Part shown: positions 33,578-34,685 of the stretch, piece by piece | How positions within the stretch are numbered: the stretch's first letter is position 1 | How the letters are laid out: each line of letters opens with the position of its first letter | Source of the DNA: a bacterium | Lineage (GTDB): Bacteria; SZUA-182; DTGQ01 | Assembly (NCBI GenBank): GCA_040755755.1 | Contig: JBFLZW010000063.1 | Coordinates: forward strand, 1-34,685 | Length of the DNA: 34,685 nt | Direction: 5' to 3' | The notes under the pieces: model-generated | The model's input: the letters and a program-made list of their open reading frames with translations, nothing else | Database searches by the model: none | What the model was told of the DNA's origin: nothing | Made by a program: the position numbers and the translations under genes

Positions 33578-33610
33578 AGGTGCAGTTGTTACTGCCTCTT
33601 TTTTATTTTT
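33578..33610 (+). terminator. Terminator-like hairpin just downstream of the promoter start site
   Basis: GCAGT-tgtt-ACTGC (33582-33595) with a short AGG/CT extension is followed by CTCTTTTTTATTTTT. It starts almost where transcription from the 33542 promoter should begin, suggesting early termination or an attenuator. Confidence 0.5.
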
Positions 33611-33684
33611 GCAGAGAATTACCCGCACCATGGCGGATATAAGGGAGGGAACTGGACATAGGAAGAGGTTCGAGGGAGCTGTAT

Positions 33685-33891
33685 ATGATTGTTAAAAAGG
33701 AAGAAAGAATTTTTGATGGCAAAGAGACTTCCCTGAAGTCCGAGGTATTCCGGAAATTTCTGGAAAAATGTGTCTGTAAAATCGATAATCTGGATAAAGA
33801 CCTTTCCCTGACTCTTGACCAGATGGAGGTAGATGCCAGGGAAAGGACTATTAATTACTATTATCAGATTATTGGCAAATTTCTTTATTAA
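33685..33891 (+). CDS. Small protein of unknown function (68 residues)
   Basis: Not recognised. The product is hydrophilic and charged, with a predicted helix (SEVFRKFLEKCVCKIDNL) and an aromatic C-terminus (INYYYQIIGKFLY). It has two cysteines and no signal peptide. GAGGGAG lies 6-7 nt before the ATG. A promoter and a terminator-like hairpin are found in its leader. It is divergent from the predicted sigma-54-driven transcript. Together with its neighbours the composition is AT-rich. Confidence 0.55.
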   Translation: MIVKKEERIFDGKETSLKSEVFRKFLEKCVCKIDNLDKDLSLTLDQMEVDARERTINYYYQIIGKFLY

Positions 33892-33906
33892 GTTGAAGTT
33901 TTGAGT

Positions 33907-33934
33907 ATTACCATTACGTTATTACCATTGCGTT
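33907..33934. repeat. 14-bp tandem duplication
   Basis: ATTACCATTACGTT and ATTACCATTGCGTT are adjacent direct copies. A small hairpin CGAAGG/CCTTCG follows at 33958-33976 without a T-tract. The rest of 33935-34161 shows no gene: the frame 33965-34159 has no ribosome-binding site. Confidence 0.6.
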
Positions 33935-34161
33935 GCCGGCAATTATCGCGAATGAACCGAAGGCTTGAAACCTTCGTCGTCATCGCTGGGTCATTATTAT
34001 CCGCAATGCGCAGCCCCTGCAATCATCCCAGCCGTAAACAACCCGCAAACCTGCGATAAAGTTACAGTGGCCAGTGTTTTCCTCGGTGTTCCGGCCCTAC
34101 TGTGCAAAAAAGAAGGCGCTGATCATTTACAGGAACTTTCTCTAGTGAAAAACTTATAATT

Positions 34162-34472
34162 TCACCAATAGGGAGATATGCCTTCACGTGTATATGTATA
34201 GGTAGATTTGTCATCAATAGTACCATCGAATCCCCTGTCATATTCTTCGACCTTAGATGTTAAATTATCATTATCGTAGGTATAGACAAAGGTTGATCTA
34301 TCATCAACAACACCATTAGCACCTCGATCATAGTCCCTAACCAGAGAAATTTTATATCCAGAATTGTTGTAAGTATATGTATACAGGTACTTATCATCAA
34401 TTGTATTATTGGCACCTCGATCATACTCCTCAAGCTCAGTTATTAATTTATTTTCCTCATTATAACTAAAGG
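34162..34472 (-). pseudogene. C-terminal fragment of a DRG-repeat protein, truncated by MITE-like insertion
   Basis: The frame ending at 34162 carries three tandem units of about 31-35 residues: EYDRGANNTIDDKYLYTYTY, DYDRGANGVVDDRSTFVYTY and EYDRGFDGTIDDKSTYTYT. Each has the pattern YDRGxxGxxDD followed by alternating Tyr/Thr, reminiscent of RHS/YD-like or calcium-binding beta repeats of surface proteins. The frame runs directly into the mobile element at 34473, which supplies the first 15 or so codons, including an ATG and a hydrophobic stretch. The true N-terminus is outside the window or lost. Confidence 0.7.
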
Positions 34473-34685
34473 GAATGGCACTTACATAAGCTAAGCTTAT
34501 AATATAGAGAGAACACAAAGCGCACAGGGGAAAACGATCTCCCGCAGAGACGCTGAGACGCAGAGAGCAACCAATCCGGCAAGGGCCTGATGAAAGTCGG
34601 GATATCCCGATGTGTCAACGGCATGGAAGCAAGCAAAAAGTAAAAAAGCACAAGGAGGAACTTATTTTACTTTTACTTTTCAATG
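34473..34685. mobile_element. Truncated copy of MITE-like element (left part), cut by the window edge
   Basis: It begins with GAATGGCACTTACATAAG (34473-34490) and matches the element at 27020-27285 in opposite orientation. The last 66 bases repeat the first 66 of the window. The 10 bp before it (TAACTAAAGG) differ from the 10 bp after the copy at the left edge (GGGTTAAAAG), so the two edge pieces do not look like one insertion. Confidence 0.85.

Noticed and set aside
33965-34159. 64-codon ORF near the right edge
   Set aside because: No ribosome-binding site, no recognisable features, and a hairpin lies at its start.

Overview
This window looks like a chromosomal stretch from an uncultured Gram-negative bacterium. 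The clues are NtrC-type two-component regulation, an M48-TPR lipoprotein, several secreted proteases and a BioC/BioH route to biotin. A Desulfobacterota-like or related candidate-phylum origin is possible, but no marker gene settles it. Core metabolic genes are moderately GC-rich. The restriction-modification block (about 27.4-29.7 kb) and the right edge (about 33.2-34.5 kb) are visibly AT-richer.

Layout. 0.4-2.1 kb: thioredoxin 2 (trxC) and a secreted Pro/Val/Ala-rich repeat protein, both on the minus strand, separated by an inverted-repeat element. 2.6-11.8 kb: plus-strand threonine synthase, a Wzx/MATE-like flippase and a complete biotin cluster, bioB-bioF-bioH-bioC-bioDA, in which BioD and BioA are fused. 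A consensus sigma-70 promoter flanked by 16-bp direct repeats precedes bioB. 12.2-14.9 kb: a Cys-rich DUF3795 protein and a secreted caspase-like/PEGA/FGE protein whose predicted catalytic Cys is Ser. 15.0-24.9 kb: an IS630 transposase remnant, a class II photolyase, M6 and S10 secreted peptidases, an MFS transporter, a small secreted protein and a benzoylformate-decarboxylase-like ThDP enzyme. 25.5-27.3 kb: an M48-TPR lipoprotein followed by a very small ORF split by a MITE-like element. 27.4-29.7 kb: a type II-like restriction-modification pair. 29.7-32.8 kb: a sigma-54 activator and its histidine kinase. 33.0-34.7 kb: a small-gene/RNA region and a repeat protein truncated by another MITE-like copy.

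Two observations stand out. First, a 266-bp non-coding element (27020-27285) has 18-bp perfect terminal inverted repeats and a 10-bp target duplication; removing it with one duplication restores a small ORF with a good ribosome-binding site. Further copies lie at both ends of the window, which share an exact 66-bp overlap. Second, upstream of the sigma-54-activator operon there is a minus-strand match to a sigma-54 promoter, then a short stretch with a nested hairpin and a clear intrinsic terminator. This resembles a regulator-adjacent small RNA arrangement such as CbrAB-CrcZ, although a small coding transcript cannot be excluded.

The intergenic regions are also rich in 7- and 8-bp periodic repeats, usually arranged as hairpins. 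One such element has a homologous half-copy that supplies the stop codon of bioB.
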